Assembly: GCF_001613165.1 (NCBI RefSeq)
Contig: NZ_BDBV01000001.1
Coordinates: 186,001 to 250,000, forward strand
Length of the DNA: 64,000 bases
Source of the DNA: Nocardia mexicana NBRC 108244
GTDB taxonomy: Bacteria > Actinomycetota > Actinomycetes > Mycobacteriales > Mycobacteriaceae
Direction of reading: 5' to 3'
Shown: one piece after another, positions 41,993 to 51,093 of the stretch
Layout of the letters: each line of letters begins with the position of its first letter
How positions within the stretch are numbered: position 1 is the first letter of the stretch
Position numbers and translations under genes: made by a program
Notes under the pieces: model-generated
What the model was told of the DNA's origin: nothing
The model's input: the letters and a program-made list of their open reading frames with translations, nothing else
Databases searched by the model: none

Positions 41993-43914
41993 CGTCGAAC
42001 CGCCGATGCCCGGAACGCGTCCAGCATCGCGATCTTGACCTCCGTCGGCTGGCCCGCGGCATGGATGATGAAGTCGCCGGGCTCGAATTCGCTCCAGAAG
42101 GCGTTCATCGAACGCTTCTCCAGCACCTTGACCCGAAGCCCCGGCTGCAGCGCTATGGCCCGCGCCATCGCGGTCTGCTCGTAGAAGAGGTCGGAGACAT
42201 CCTGAATCCACGTCCGGCGCAGGAGTTCGCGCGCTTCGGCATTGTTCCGAATGAGGAAGCTGCCCGTATTGAGCCCGAGTTCGTCGTGAGTGACGATCAG
42301 GTCGTAGTCGTCGCACAGCTCCCGCAGATCGACGTCGAAGTTGGTGATCGCCGCGTCGGCGTCGGTCCAGAACAACCAGTCGTGGTCGGCGAGGTGGCGC
42401 TGTACCGCGGTGATCTTCGACCAGTGTGGCGCCCGGGATGTCGTGAACACGTCGGCATAACCGTAGAAGGCGAAACCGTGGCGCTCACAGTAGGCTCGCT
42501 TGTCTTCCGCGTGCTTGCGCGCCCACCCCTCGATCTGCGGGGTCCACAACGTGACGACCCCGAGTGACGCGCCGCCTTCCGGACGGAACCGCCACAGCGG
42601 GGGATCTCCGGCCCGCACGACCTCCTCCCACCGCGTCCGCGCGGCGGGCACGTCCGCCGCCGCGAGCCGAGGCATTGGTCCGAATCCCGGAAACTCGCTG
42701 TCTCGCAAAGGCTTTCGAGTACGGGTGTGGTTCTCCATGACAGCGAGAACCGCCGGGCCGTCGTTCCAGACATTGCGATGCGCACGCACCCAGTCCGCGG
42801 CGGCCCTCCCGAGTTCCGCCGCCTCGGCACGATGCCGGGCCACCCAGCGCAGTCGCGCGGCGATGTCGGCGACCTCGGGCACCGCGCGGACGCCGAAGAA
42901 CTCCGCACCGTCCGGATGGTAATCCGGCCGCCAGGTCACCGGCTCGACCGACAGGACCAGCTCCCCAGCGTCCCGGCAGAGGTCGGCCTGACCCTCGGCG
43001 TTCAGCACCACCACCGTCAGCCCGGACGACATCGCCTCGACCGCCGTGGTGGCGCCGAAACTCTCGTCACCCAGCGCCAGGAACACGTCGGCCTCGGCGT
43101 ACCAGTGCGCCCTGCTGCGCGTGGGCTCGGTCAGGGTCTCGACGTGAATTCGCGGGTCGGCCGGAAGGTAACTGTCCGGCCAGCCCTGCCGGGACAGGAT
43201 GACGAGCCGCGCGTCCCGATCATCGCGGAATGCCTCCTGCCATGCCGCGATGCCTTCGCGGTAGGGGTCGAACGTCTGCGCCTCGCCCAGCACCATCAGT
43301 GTCGTGAGCCCCGCCTGCCGGAAGCGCCGCGCATAGGGGTAGATATCGGGGTCCACGCCGTCGGGGACGACGTAGATCGGGACGGTGACGCCACCGGCTC
43401 GGTAGACATCCGCCACGTACCGGCTCGGCACCATCACGGCCCGTGTCCGGTTGAGCCGCGCGGCCCAGTACTCCGGAATCCGCGAACTCTCGCAGGTGAT
43501 CCGGGCGAACAGGTCCGTCCCCAAGAGGCAGTCGAACTCCGGCCGACCCGGCGACGCGGAATACAGCACAGGCCCGTCCACCCGGGCCGGGGATTCGGCG
43601 ACCAGGCGGCGGAACTCGCCGGAACACCCGTCGTGATCGCGCGAGAGGGGTGCGACGCTGACATGGGCGCCCGCGCGGTGCACACCGCGCGCCAGATACT
43701 CGTTCGCGCTGCCGCAGTCGGGACCGGCGGCGAAGTCCCCGACCAGCGTGATGTGCGCGGGCCGGGGCCGCCGGAACCGGTCGATCAGCCGAACCCGACG
43801 GCCGTCGCGAATGTTCGCGTACCCATCCGCATTCGAGCCGGTCGGGTTACGGGCGCCTGCGGCGAGTTCCGTTGCCGTAGACGTTTCCGTTGCCGTAGAC
43901 GTTCTTGTTGCCAT
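41989..43914 (-). CDS. Two-domain glycosyltransferase: GT4-like plus GT34 (GMA12/MNN10)-like
   Basis: A fusion of about 641 aa. The first part (about residues 45-420) is a GT-B fold, GT4-like enzyme: HITLVGDFAAGPDCGSANEYLARGV, VMVPSRYVADVYRAGG, YVVPDGVD, and the E-x7-E-type motif ESFGATTAVEAMSSG. The second part (about 465-635) resembles GT34: WSKITAVQRHLADHDWLFWTDADAAI with a D-x-D motif, LNTGSFLIRN and FIIHAAGQPTEVK. It is cytoplasmic with no TM. The start is uncertain: ATG 43914 lies inside the 18-bp repeats of the upstream peptide gene, and GTG 44016 is an alternative. No start codon lies in frame between the repeats and the catalytic region, so the gene must overlap the peptide gene. Acceptor unknown. 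Confidence 0.83.
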   Translation of the reverse strand: MATRTSTATETSTATELAAGARNPTGSNADGYANIRDGRRVRLIDRFRRPRPAHITLVGDFAAGPDCGSANEYLARGVHRAGAHVSVAPLSRDHDGCSGEFRRLVAESPARVDGPVLYSASPGRPEFDCLLGTDLFARITCESSRIPEYWAARLNRTRAVMVPSRYVADVYRAGGVTVPIYVVPDGVDPDIYPYARRFRQAGLTTLMVLGEAQTFDPYREGIAAWQEAFRDDRDARLVILSRQGWPDSYLPADPRIHVETLTEPTRSRAHWYAEADVFLALGDESFGATTAVEAMSSGLTVVVLNAEGQADLCRDAGELVLSVEPVTWRPDYHPDGAEFFGVRAVPEVADIAARLRWVARHRAEAAELGRAAADWVRAHRNVWNDGPAVLAVMENHTRTRKPLRDSEFPGFGPMPRLAAADVPAARTRWEEVVRAGDPPLWRFRPEGGASLGVVTLWTPQIEGWARKHAEDKRAYCERHGFAFYGYADVFTTSRAPHWSKITAVQRHLADHDWLFWTDADAAITNFDVDLRELCDDYDLIVTHDELGLNTGSFLIRNNAEARELLRRTWIQDVSDLFYEQTAMARAIALQPGLRVKVLEKRSMNAFWSEFEPGDFIIHAAGQPTEVKIAMLDAFRASAVRR

Positions 43915-44101
43915 AGACGTTCCCGTTGCCGTAGACGTGTCCGTGTCGTTTTCCCCCGCGTCCGGGCCGTTCGTCGGAATCGTCCTTCGGCCCGGCCTGC
44001 TGAACGGTCTCGGCACGGGCGAACTCCGGAAAGGCCACCGCGGCTACCGCAGCCGCCGCGGCGACACCGGAGTAGCGGAAAAGATTGCGACGCGAAACCA
44101 T
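43847..44101 (-). CDS. Tat-exported small protein with VYGNxN hexapeptide repeats
   Basis: An 84-aa protein. The twin-arginine signal SRRNLFRY (residues 3-10), a hydrophobic alanine core and the cleavage site FARA|E at 30/31 predict export in folded form. The mature part is about 54 residues: an acidic/basic linker, KRHGH, then VYGNGN, VYGNKN, VYGNGN, VYGNGT (56-79), ending in RRRRP. AAAGGAG lies 6-7 nt before the ATG, a strong ribosome-binding site. It lies 16 bp downstream of the MauE-like gene and overlaps the glycosyltransferase gene. No Cys is present. I do not recognise a family; it might be a structural or modified peptide, with glycosylation by the neighbouring enzyme a speculation. 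Confidence 0.72.
   Translation of the reverse strand: MVSRRNLFRYSGVAAAAAVAAVAFPEFARAETVQQAGPKDDSDERPGRGGKRHGHVYGNGNVYGNKNVYGNGNVYGNGTRRRRP
43867..43938. repeat. Four 18-bp tandem repeats, coding in two frames
   Basis: Units at 43867-43884, 43885-43902 (identical), 43903-43920 (four changes) and 43921-43938 (one change); the consensus is TTCCGTTGCCGTAGACGT. On the minus strand they encode VYGNGN in the peptide gene and, shifted by one base, STATET-like residues in the glycosyltransferase frame. The unit length is a multiple of three, so copy-number change preserves both frames. Confidence 0.95.
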
Positions 44102-44117
44102 TGAAATCTCCTTTCGT

Positions 44118-44690
44118 TCAGGCGGTCGCGATACCGGACAGGAGCCGTCGGCGTTGCGCGCGGCGGAGTATCGCGATAATTGTGCCTATCGTTCCCGTCA
44201 CCGCCGCCACGGCGGCGGCCTGCGCCCACGGATGCCACGGGGTCACGGCCGGCGTGGCGCCCCCGTGCACCGCGACGGCCCCGATCGCGCCGACGAAGAC
44301 CATGTTGCGCAGCAATGTGTACCGGGACAGCAGCGGTTGTAACCGGCACAGGCTGCCGCCCGCCACGACGAGCCCGCGGCCGAGCGCCACCCTGCCGGCC
44401 ACCGTGGTCGACACGAGCACGACGGCCGCAGTGACCAGCGCGAACGTGCCGAATGCGCCCAACAGCAACAGGATCCCGGCGAGCAGTTCGGCGACCGGTA
44501 GCGACAGCGCGACCGGCCGCACCAGCGGGGCGGGCACCAGCTGGTGCAGCGCCAGCCACAGCTGCCGCCGCGCCGAAGCCGAATTCAGCAAGCCCACGCC
44601 CCTGGCGAACAGAAGTCCGCCCACCACCAGTCGCACCGCCACCTCGCAGACCGCCCACGCCGGGGCGGAGAGCGAAACCGGTGAGACCAC
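44118..44690 (-). CDS. MauE/DoxX-like membrane protein
   Basis: A 190-aa protein with about five hydrophobic segments: VAVRLVVGGLLFARGVGLL, VRPVALSLPVAELLAGILLLLGAFGTFALVTAAVVLVSTTVAGRVALGRG, LLRNMVFVGAIGAVAV and AAAVAAVTGTIGTIIAIL. The layout and the RN before the last-but-one helix resemble MauE/DoxX redox-associated proteins. Where MauE has Cys-x-Cys, only one Cys remains (GSLCRLQ), so thiol chemistry is doubtful. The start is GTG 44690, preceded by AAGGGAG at 5 nt; the frame is open further upstream. First gene of the operon with the Tat peptide, glycosyltransferase and amylase. Confidence 0.72.
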   Translation of the reverse strand: MVSPVSLSAPAWAVCEVAVRLVVGGLLFARGVGLLNSASARRQLWLALHQLVPAPLVRPVALSLPVAELLAGILLLLGAFGTFALVTAAVVLVSTTVAGRVALGRGLVVAGGSLCRLQPLLSRYTLLRNMVFVGAIGAVAVHGGATPAVTPWHPWAQAAAVAAVTGTIGTIIAILRRAQRRRLLSGIATA

Positions 44691-45054
44691 GACAACTCCC
44701 TTGCATGCGATGCCGACACATGATCGGACATTCTTCGATCGGGCCGTGAGCAATTGCGGGCTCGAGCAGGATAACCGCCCCGCGAGGGCTATCTCGTCAT
44801 TGACGAGCGACACGCCGCCGGAATCTTTGTCGGGAATTCCTGTGCGGCAGCGCAATGCGCTCGATGATTTACGTCAGGACGAGCGTGAATTTCGCCGGAA
44901 ACCTAGCAGACCGTTGTGAGGCACGGCAAATCGCGCCGTACGGCCGCTGGTTTGCGTTTCACCGTTTCGAAGTTGCCTGCCCAATTCGAAATAGACGGAT
45001 TTTCAGACCAATCCGTGCTGACCGCGGCTACGATTCAGATATCGACACGAGCGG
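44691..45054 (-). promoter_or_regulatory. Upstream region of the MauE-peptide-glycosyltransferase operon
   Basis: A 364-bp gap without a convincing gene. It contains the near-perfect palindrome CTCGTCA-T-TGACGAG (44793-44807), about 100 bp before the first start codon, as a candidate operator. A more AT-rich stretch at 44880-45050 has two TTCGAA hexamers about 17 bp apart. No recognisable riboswitch or RNA gene was seen. Confidence 0.4.
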
Positions 45055-46794
45055 TCACCCGGCGCGGAGGAATTTTCCGGTGCGGCGGGTCCCCAGCGCC
45101 GCCCCCGCTCGTCCCTCGCCGAAAACGTACGTGCCGCCCACGAATACGGCCGTCACCGCGGCATCGTTGCGGTTCACCATGCGCGACAGGTTGTCGAAGT
45201 ACGGCGCCGGGTGTTCGGCGTAGGCGTCGAGGCTGTCGTCGAGCCGGTCCGGATCGATCACCACCGCGTCCGCCCGGTCCCCCGCCCGCAGATGTCCGGC
45301 GTCGAGCCCGTACCAGTCGGCGAGTTCGCCGGTGACGCGGTGCACGGCGTGCTCGAGCGTCATGAACGGTCGCGCCGCCCGCTCGGCGTCGCGCACCCGG
45401 CGCAGCAGCCGCAGCCCGAAGTTGTAGAAGGCCATATTCCGCAGGTGCGCCCCGGCATCGGAAAAGCCCAGCTGCACACCGGGATCGGCGGCGAAGCGGT
45501 CCAGCACGCGCGGGCGGTGGTTGGAGATCGTGGTGCGCCAGCGCACCTGGCCGCCGTATTCGACGACCAGGTCCAGGAACGCGTCCACCGGGTGCACGCC
45601 GCCGCGGTCCACCCCGACCTGCCCGAAGGTCCTACCGATCACCGACGCGTCGGGGCAGTCGACGATCTCGGCGTCGAAGAAGTCGCGGTGCCACACCCTC
45701 GGGCCGTATTTCTTGTCGTAGTCCTTGCGGAACTGGCGGCGGTAGCTCTCGCTCCGCAGCAGCTGCCGGCGCTCCTCCAGTTGGTTCGACAGATGCAAAG
45801 CCGCCGCGCCGGAACCGAATTCCTCGAACACCGGCAGATCGATGCCGTCGGAGTACACCTCGAACGGCACCGGCAGATGCTGCCAGCGGAAGTCGCCGCC
45901 GAGCGCGTTGAGCAGGCGTGCGGTGGCCGGGAAGATATGCGCGACGGCCGGAATCGCCTTGATATCGGCCGCCGACAGCAGGCTCACCTTCAGCGGCTCG
46001 CGCCAGATGCCCAGGCTGCTCGCGGCCATCGCCACCAGGCTCTGCGGCCGCGCCACATCGGGCCCGCCCTGCAGTGCGCGGCGGCGGCTCCGCAGAATCG
46101 CATTGAGCCGCCGTCGTTCCCGGGTGGTGGCGTAGGTCGAGGGCAGCGTGCGGGAGCGGCACAGTTCGCCGTCCAGCTTGTCGAACAGCAGCTGCTGCGA
46201 GGACATGCCGACGAAGCCCGCATCCAACGCCTCGGTCAGGTGCCGCTCCATCGCGGAAAGCTCTGCCGCCGTGGGTTTCACATCCCTGCGCGTCGCGCGG
46301 TCGAGACCCATCTCGGCGGTCCGGATATCCGAATGCCCCAGGAAGCTCGCGATATTCGCGCCCAGCGGCAGGGCCTCCAGCGCGTCGACGTACTCGCGGG
46401 CGCTGCGCCATGTCTTCAGGTCGCCGAGCGCCTCGATCACGTGCTTGCGCGGAATCGCCTCCACCCGCCCGAACAGATCTCCGGCGCCCTCGGGGTCGAC
46501 GTGCACGGTCGACAGCGAACACGAGCCGAGCAGCACGGTGGTGACGCCGTGGCGCACCGATTCCGGCAGCGCCGGATCCAGCAGCACCTCCACGTCGTAG
46601 TGGGTGTGGATATCGATCATGCCCGGGATCACCCACTTGCCCGCGGCGTCCACCACTGTGCCGCAGCCGGTTTCGTCGAGCGGGACGGGCGAGACGGTGG
46701 CCACCCGGCCGTCCCGGAGGCCGAGGTGGCGGATGGCCGCGGGCGCACCGGTGCCGTCGAACCAGCGGCCGCCCTTGATGATGCTGTCGTACAT
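45055..46794 (-). CDS. Amidohydrolase, N-acyl-D-amino-acid deacylase-like
   Basis: A 579-aa metal-dependent amidohydrolase. The N-terminal beta part (MYDSIIKGGRWFDGTGAP) is followed by the metal motif IDIHTHYD (about residues 60-67), LGHSDIR, and the C-terminal catalytic Asp segment QLGFSDAGAHLRN. AVHRVTGELADWYGLDAGHLRAGDRADAVVID is the usual ending of the D-aminoacylase/dihydroorotase-like subfamily. The natural substrate is unknown; the subfamily hydrolyses N-acyl amides. It is the last gene of a four-gene operon with an acyl-CoA ligase, a beta-lactamase-fold hydrolase and a flavin monooxygenase, 14 bp after the ligase. Confidence 0.87.
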   Translation of the reverse strand: MYDSIIKGGRWFDGTGAPAAIRHLGLRDGRVATVSPVPLDETGCGTVVDAAGKWVIPGMIDIHTHYDVEVLLDPALPESVRHGVTTVLLGSCSLSTVHVDPEGAGDLFGRVEAIPRKHVIEALGDLKTWRSAREYVDALEALPLGANIASFLGHSDIRTAEMGLDRATRRDVKPTAAELSAMERHLTEALDAGFVGMSSQQLLFDKLDGELCRSRTLPSTYATTRERRRLNAILRSRRRALQGGPDVARPQSLVAMAASSLGIWREPLKVSLLSAADIKAIPAVAHIFPATARLLNALGGDFRWQHLPVPFEVYSDGIDLPVFEEFGSGAAALHLSNQLEERRQLLRSESYRRQFRKDYDKKYGPRVWHRDFFDAEIVDCPDASVIGRTFGQVGVDRGGVHPVDAFLDLVVEYGGQVRWRTTISNHRPRVLDRFAADPGVQLGFSDAGAHLRNMAFYNFGLRLLRRVRDAERAARPFMTLEHAVHRVTGELADWYGLDAGHLRAGDRADAVVIDPDRLDDSLDAYAEHPAPYFDNLSRMVNRNDAAVTAVFVGGTYVFGEGRAGAALGTRRTGKFLRAG

Positions 46795-46808
46795 GAGATT
46801 ACCTCGGG

Positions 46809-48485
46809 TCAGAGTTCTATCTCGCGCCGCACGACCTTCCCTGTTGCGTTGCGCGGCAACGGCTTATCGGTGATCACCCAGCGGGCGGGGACCTTGAAGT
46901 AGGCCAGACGCGCCGCGGCGAACTCGCGCAGCGCGGCCTCGGTGACCGCGGCCCGATCGGCGACGACCACGACGGCGGCCACCTCCTGGCCGAGGTCCTC
47001 GTGCGGCACCCCGAGCACCGCCGACTCCAGCACGCCCGGATGCTCGTCTAGCACGTTCTCGATCTCGGTGGGGTACACGTTCTCCCCGCCGCGCAGGATG
47101 AGATCGGAACGGCGGCCGGACAATCGCAGCCGGCCGTCCTCGAGCGTCCCGAAATCGCCGGTGCGCAGCCAGCGGCCGGAATCGATGGCGGCGGCGGTCG
47201 CGGCCTCGTCGTTCCAGTACCCGACCATCACGTACGGGCTGCGGATGCAGATCTCGCCCTCCTCACCGTCGGGCACCGGCGTGCCGTCGGGGTCGCGGAT
47301 CTCCACCTCGACACCGAGAATGGGGCGGCCCACCGTCTCGGGATGGGCGGCCAGTTCGGGCGGCGTGGCAACCGTTGCGGCCGTGCCGCTTTCGGTGAGC
47401 CCGTAGCTGGTGGTCAGCGCCACCTGCGCGACCGGCAGCCGCTCGCGCAGCCGCCGGTGGAACGCCGGGGACGACGGGGCGGCATTGAGCGAGAACGCCG
47501 TCAGCGCCGACAGGTCGTAGCCGGACAGGTCGTGTTCGAGCATCCGGCTCGCCATGGTCGGCACCGCACCCCAGTTGGTGACCCGCTCGCGCTCCACCAG
47601 CCGCAACAGCCTGTCGACGTCGAAGGAGCCCTGGTGGATCGCGACGGCCGCGCCGGTCGCCAGCCGCGGGATCACCAGGTTGTGCAGGCTGGCGATGTGG
47701 AACAGGGGCGAGGTGAGCAGGAAGCGCTTATCGCTCGGCTCCCGGTGCGGCGTGCCGCGGAAGGCCGCCACCATCGCATCGGTGAATCGGTGATAGTCGC
47801 TGACGGCCACCAGGTTTCGATGCGAATGCACCACCCCCTTGGGGCGGCCGCTGGTGCCGCTGGTGTACAGGATCACCGCCGGATCGTCCTCGCCCACGGC
47901 CGCTCTCGGCGCCGCACCGGAATACTCCGCGATCAGCCGCGGCAGGTCGCCCTCCATGGAAAGAACGGGTACGCCAGACGGATCCTGGCCGCGCCCCTCG
48001 TCCGGCGGCAGCTCACTTATCGCGCTCGCCCGTTTCGCGTCCGCGATCACCACGGCCGGTCGGGTGTGCTCCAGCCCGTAGGCGATCTCCCGCGGCGCCC
48101 ACCACGCGTTGTAGCCGACGGGAATCGCGCCCAGGCACTGCGCCGCCCAGAACGCCACCACCCATTCCGGGGTGTTGGCGGCCAGGATGCCGACGCGGTC
48201 GCCCTTGCCGACGCCGTACCGGTCCGCCAGCGCCTGGGCCAGCGCACCGGCCGCGGATGCGTGCTGCGCGAACGTCATCCGGCTGTCCGCGGTCACGAGA
48301 TACTCGCGCTCGCCCCAGGCGAGGGAGGCGTCGAGCAGTTCTCCCAGTGAGCGGCGACGATCACGCAGCACCGGGATCGGCGCACCCAGCACCTGCTCCA
48401 CGGTCATCTCGAACGCTCCGCCCGGGCCCGTCAGCTCGGCGGCGATCCGGGCGGCAGCAGCCTGCGGGTCAACAGCTTTGGTCAT
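46809..48485 (-). CDS. Acyl-CoA synthetase / AMP-dependent ligase
   Basis: A 558-aa ANL-superfamily ligase that activates a carboxylic acid with ATP and CoA. The P-loop-like motif is [20 protein letters not shown]5 is [13 protein letters not shown]7 is WLRTGDFG, A8 is [24 protein letters not shown], and the catalytic lysine is in [17 protein letters not shown]. It is FadD-like; chain length or substrate class cannot be read from the sequence. ATG 48485 starts 23 bp after the hydrolase gene. The operon context (monooxygenase, hydrolase, amidohydrolase) suggests degradation of a lipid- or steroid-related compound. Confidence 0.9.
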   Translation of the reverse strand: MTKAVDPQAAAARIAAELTGPGGAFEMTVEQVLGAPIPVLRDRRRSLGELLDASLAWGEREYLVTADSRMTFAQHASAAGALAQALADRYGVGKGDRVGILAANTPEWVVAFWAAQCLGAIPVGYNAWWAPREIAYGLEHTRPAVVIADAKRASAISELPPDEGRGQDPSGVPVLSMEGDLPRLIAEYSGAAPRAAVGEDDPAVILYTSGTSGRPKGVVHSHRNLVAVSDYHRFTDAMVAAFRGTPHREPSDKRFLLTSPLFHIASLHNLVIPRLATGAAVAIHQGSFDVDRLLRLVERERVTNWGAVPTMASRMLEHDLSGYDLSALTAFSLNAAPSSPAFHRRLRERLPVAQVALTTSYGLTESGTAATVATPPELAAHPETVGRPILGVEVEIRDPDGTPVPDGEEGEICIRSPYVMVGYWNDEAATAAAIDSGRWLRTGDFGTLEDGRLRLSGRRSDLILRGGENVYPTEIENVLDEHPGVLESAVLGVPHEDLGQEVAAVVVVADRAAVTEAALREFAAARLAYFKVPARWVITDKPLPRNATGKVVRREIEL

Positions 48486-48508
48486 GTGAAATCCGCTCCT
48501 CGTTCCCG

Positions 48509-49648
48509 TCACCGCACCGCGTCGAACGTCGCCCGCAGGTAGGCATCCGACCGATCGGACCCGATCAGGCTGCTGGCCATGCGATTCATGGTGTAGGCGA
48601 AGGTGATCCGGCGGTCCAGGTCGTTGACCACCATGGCACCCCCGTAACCGGCCCACCAGCACACCCGGCCCTCCGGCACGGCGGGCACGGTCTGCGGGTG
48701 CGGCAGCCCGTAGCCGATGCCGAAGCGCAGCGGCACCAGCAGCGCCAGATCGACGCCGTCGGACTGCTGCTCGAAGATCAGATCGATGGTCCTCGGCGAC
48801 AAGAACTTCCGGCCGCCGAGCTGACCGCCGCAGGCGATCAGCGACTGCACGCGCGCCACCGACCGCGCATTGCCGTGCCCGTTCACCGCGCCGAGTTCGG
48901 CCTGCCGCCAGGCGGGCGTGGCGGTTTCGGCGACGTCGAGCAGCGGGCTGGTCAGCGTCTTCACCAGAATGCTGCTCTGGTCGAGCGCGGCCATGTCGAA
49001 CTTCGGAAGTTGCGGTTGCACCATGGTGGCGATCCGGTCGAAATGCTCCGGCCCGGTGCCGATGTAGAAGTCGGCGCCCAGCGGCCGCGCCAGCTCCGTG
49101 GCGAAGAACTCCCCCAGCGAGCGGCCCGTGATGCGGCGGATCACCTCGCCGACGAGATGCCCGTAGTCCAGGGCGTGGTAGCCGGAGGCGGAACCCGGTT
49201 CCCACCACGGGGGCTGGGCCGCCAGCCGCGCGGCGGCCGCCTCGGCGTCGTAGATGTCGTGCAGCGCGATCGGCGGTTCCCAGCCGGAGACGCCGGAGGT
49301 GTGCGCCAGCAGCTGCCGAATCTCGATGTCGCCCTTGCCGTTCGCCGCGAACTCGGGCCAATAGTGGGCGACCTTTTCGTGGACGTCGAGTTCGCCGCGC
49401 TCGACCAGCAGCAGGGCGGACAGCGCGACCATGGTCTTGGTGACGGAGAAGACGTTGACCAGGGTGTCGGCGCGCCACGGCGTGGTCTTCGCGGGATCGG
49501 ACCAGCCGCCCCACAGGTCCACCACCGGATCGCCGTCCACCGTGACGCAGACCGAGGCACCCAGTTCGGCGCCCGAGCTCAACTGCTCGTCGAAAGCCTC
49601 GCGCACGCCGATGAATTCGTCGATACAGAACCCCGCGGAGGTACTCAT
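48509..49648 (-). CDS. Beta-lactamase-fold serine hydrolase (class C-like esterase)
   Basis: A 379-aa serine hydrolase of the beta-lactamase/penicillin-binding fold. The S-x-x-K motif is SVTK in [24 protein letters not shown]. The Tyr motif region is [28 protein letters not shown] is the usual segment of esterase members (EstB/LipL-like). There is no signal peptide, so it is a cytosolic esterase or amidase rather than an antibiotic-resistance enzyme. ATG 49648 overlaps the monooxygenase stop as ATGA, indicating tight coupling. Confidence 0.88.
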   Translation of the reverse strand: MSTSAGFCIDEFIGVREAFDEQLSSGAELGASVCVTVDGDPVVDLWGGWSDPAKTTPWRADTLVNVFSVTKTMVALSALLLVERGELDVHEKVAHYWPEFAANGKGDIEIRQLLAHTSGVSGWEPPIALHDIYDAEAAAARLAAQPPWWEPGSASGYHALDYGHLVGEVIRRITGRSLGEFFATELARPLGADFYIGTGPEHFDRIATMVQPQLPKFDMAALDQSSILVKTLTSPLLDVAETATPAWRQAELGAVNGHGNARSVARVQSLIACGGQLGGRKFLSPRTIDLIFEQQSDGVDLALLVPLRFGIGYGLPHPQTVPAVPEGRVCWWAGYGGAMVVNDLDRRITFAYTMNRMASSLIGSDRSDAYLRATFDAVR

Positions 49649-51018
49649 CCCCGCACCCCCTGTGCCGCCCGGGCCGGTACCGACAGCGTATTGCCCGCCG
49701 CCGCAGCGCGTTTCGCGCCCGCGTCCATCTCCTCGAAGAGCTCGCGCACGTACGGCTCGAACTCGATCTGGATGGTGTGGCGCGGCGAATCGTAGTAGCG
49801 CCCGGCGCGTCTGGTCTCCTGCATGCGAACCGACTCCTCGACCTCCGCCGCCGGCGGCAGGTGATAGCGGCCGGTCAGGTACGCGGCCACGAACTTGCTC
49901 TGCTGCTCGGCGAAGTTCACCAGCGTCGGCAGCGGCTGTGCCAGACCCAGATAGAACAGATTGTCGATGCCGGGCTTCATCATCAGCTCGAACAGCGGGA
50001 AGCGGTTGTCGCCGTCGGGCAGCAGCGCCGGATCGTCGAAGAACGGGAAGCTGATGTGATATCCGGTGGCGCACAACACCACATCCACCTTTTCGGTGCT
50101 GCCGTCGGCGAAACGCACCCGGTCGCCCTCCAACCGGGTGATGGCCGGTTTGCAGGTGATGTCGCCGCACCCGGCGCGATGCAGGAACTCCTCGCTCGCC
50201 GACGGATGCGCCTCGAACGGCCGATGGTCGGGCTTCGGCAGGCCGTAGTTCTCCATCTCGCCGCGGTATCTGCGCACGAATCGCTGCTTGAGCCGCAGGC
50301 CCAGCTTCCGCGGCAGCCACCGCGGCATCGACCGGCGGTCGCCCACCTGGCCGTTGACGTACTTCGGCAGCACCCACACCCCGCGCCGCGCCGAGACGAA
50401 CAGCTTCTCGGCCAGGTACCGCTGCGACAGCTCGGAGGCGAGGTCGAGGCCCGAATTGCCCATACCCACCACGACGATTCGCTTGCCGCGCATATCGATC
50501 GGGTCGAACGGGTCGTTGTAGGCGTGGCTGTGCATCAGGACGCCGTCGAATTCGCCAGGGTAGTCCGGAAATCGGGGATTCCAGTGGTGGCCGTTGCAGA
50601 CGATCAGCGCGTCGTAGGTCACCGTCTCGCCGGTGCTGGCGGTCACCAGCCACAAACCGTCCGGGTCACGTTCGGCGGCAACCACTTTCGTGTTGAACCT
50701 GATTCGGTCCCGGATGCCGAAGTGGTCGACGTAAGCCTTGAAGTAGTCGAACAGCTCCGAGTGGTGGGGGAAATCCGGCCAGTGCTCCGGCGCCGGATAG
50801 TCCTCGAACTGCAAGCGGTACTTGGAGGTATCGATGTGCAGGCTTTGATAGCACGCCGACATCCCGTTCGGGTTCTTGAAATACCAGTTGCCCCCGACCT
50901 CGTCGGAGGCCTCGTAGCAATCGAACGGGATGCCGTACTCGGCCAGGCGTTTGGCGACGGTGATCCCGGAGGGCCCCGCGCCGATGACGCACACCCGGGG
51001 TAGTTCGCGTGTGTCCAA
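49645..51018 (-). CDS. Flavin-containing monooxygenase (class B)
   Basis: A 457-aa FAD/NADPH monooxygenase. The FAD fold is [19 protein letters not shown] (about residues 8-26). EVGGNWYF, the class-B fingerprint-like [14 protein letters not shown] and the second dinucleotide fold [13 protein letters not shown] follow. ATGY occurs in [12 protein letters not shown]. The start is TTG 51018, because CAGGAG lies 8-9 nt upstream and upstream codons look non-coding; the frame is open to 51126. First gene of the four-gene operon ending at 45055. Its promoter carries a KstR-type box over a TAGTTT -10-like sequence and lies divergent to a TetR gene. Confidence 0.88.
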   Translation of the reverse strand: MDTRELPRVCVIGAGPSGITVAKRLAEYGIPFDCYEASDEVGGNWYFKNPNGMSACYQSLHIDTSKYRLQFEDYPAPEHWPDFPHHSELFDYFKAYVDHFGIRDRIRFNTKVVAAERDPDGLWLVTASTGETVTYDALIVCNGHHWNPRFPDYPGEFDGVLMHSHAYNDPFDPIDMRGKRIVVVGMGNSGLDLASELSQRYLAEKLFVSARRGVWVLPKYVNGQVGDRRSMPRWLPRKLGLRLKQRFVRRYRGEMENYGLPKPDHRPFEAHPSASEEFLHRAGCGDITCKPAITRLEGDRVRFADGSTEKVDVVLCATGYHISFPFFDDPALLPDGDNRFPLFELMMKPGIDNLFYLGLAQPLPTLVNFAEQQSKFVAAYLTGRYHLPPAAEVEESVRMQETRRAGRYYDSPRHTIQIEFEPYVRELFEEMDAGAKRAAAAGNTLSVPARAAQGVRG

Positions 51019-51093
51019 CTTCCGTTCTCCTGTTCGGCCGAAGGTCGGCGACCGTGCCGGACGTGCCACCGTCACGACCCGTGACAACGAAAC

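Noticed and set aside
43847..44016. Treating the VYGN repeat peptide as a mere shadow of the glycosyltransferase frame
   Set aside because: The peptide has its own strong ribosome-binding site, a textbook Tat signal with cleavage site and a stop before the glycosyltransferase domain, so it is more credible than the N-terminal extension of the other frame.
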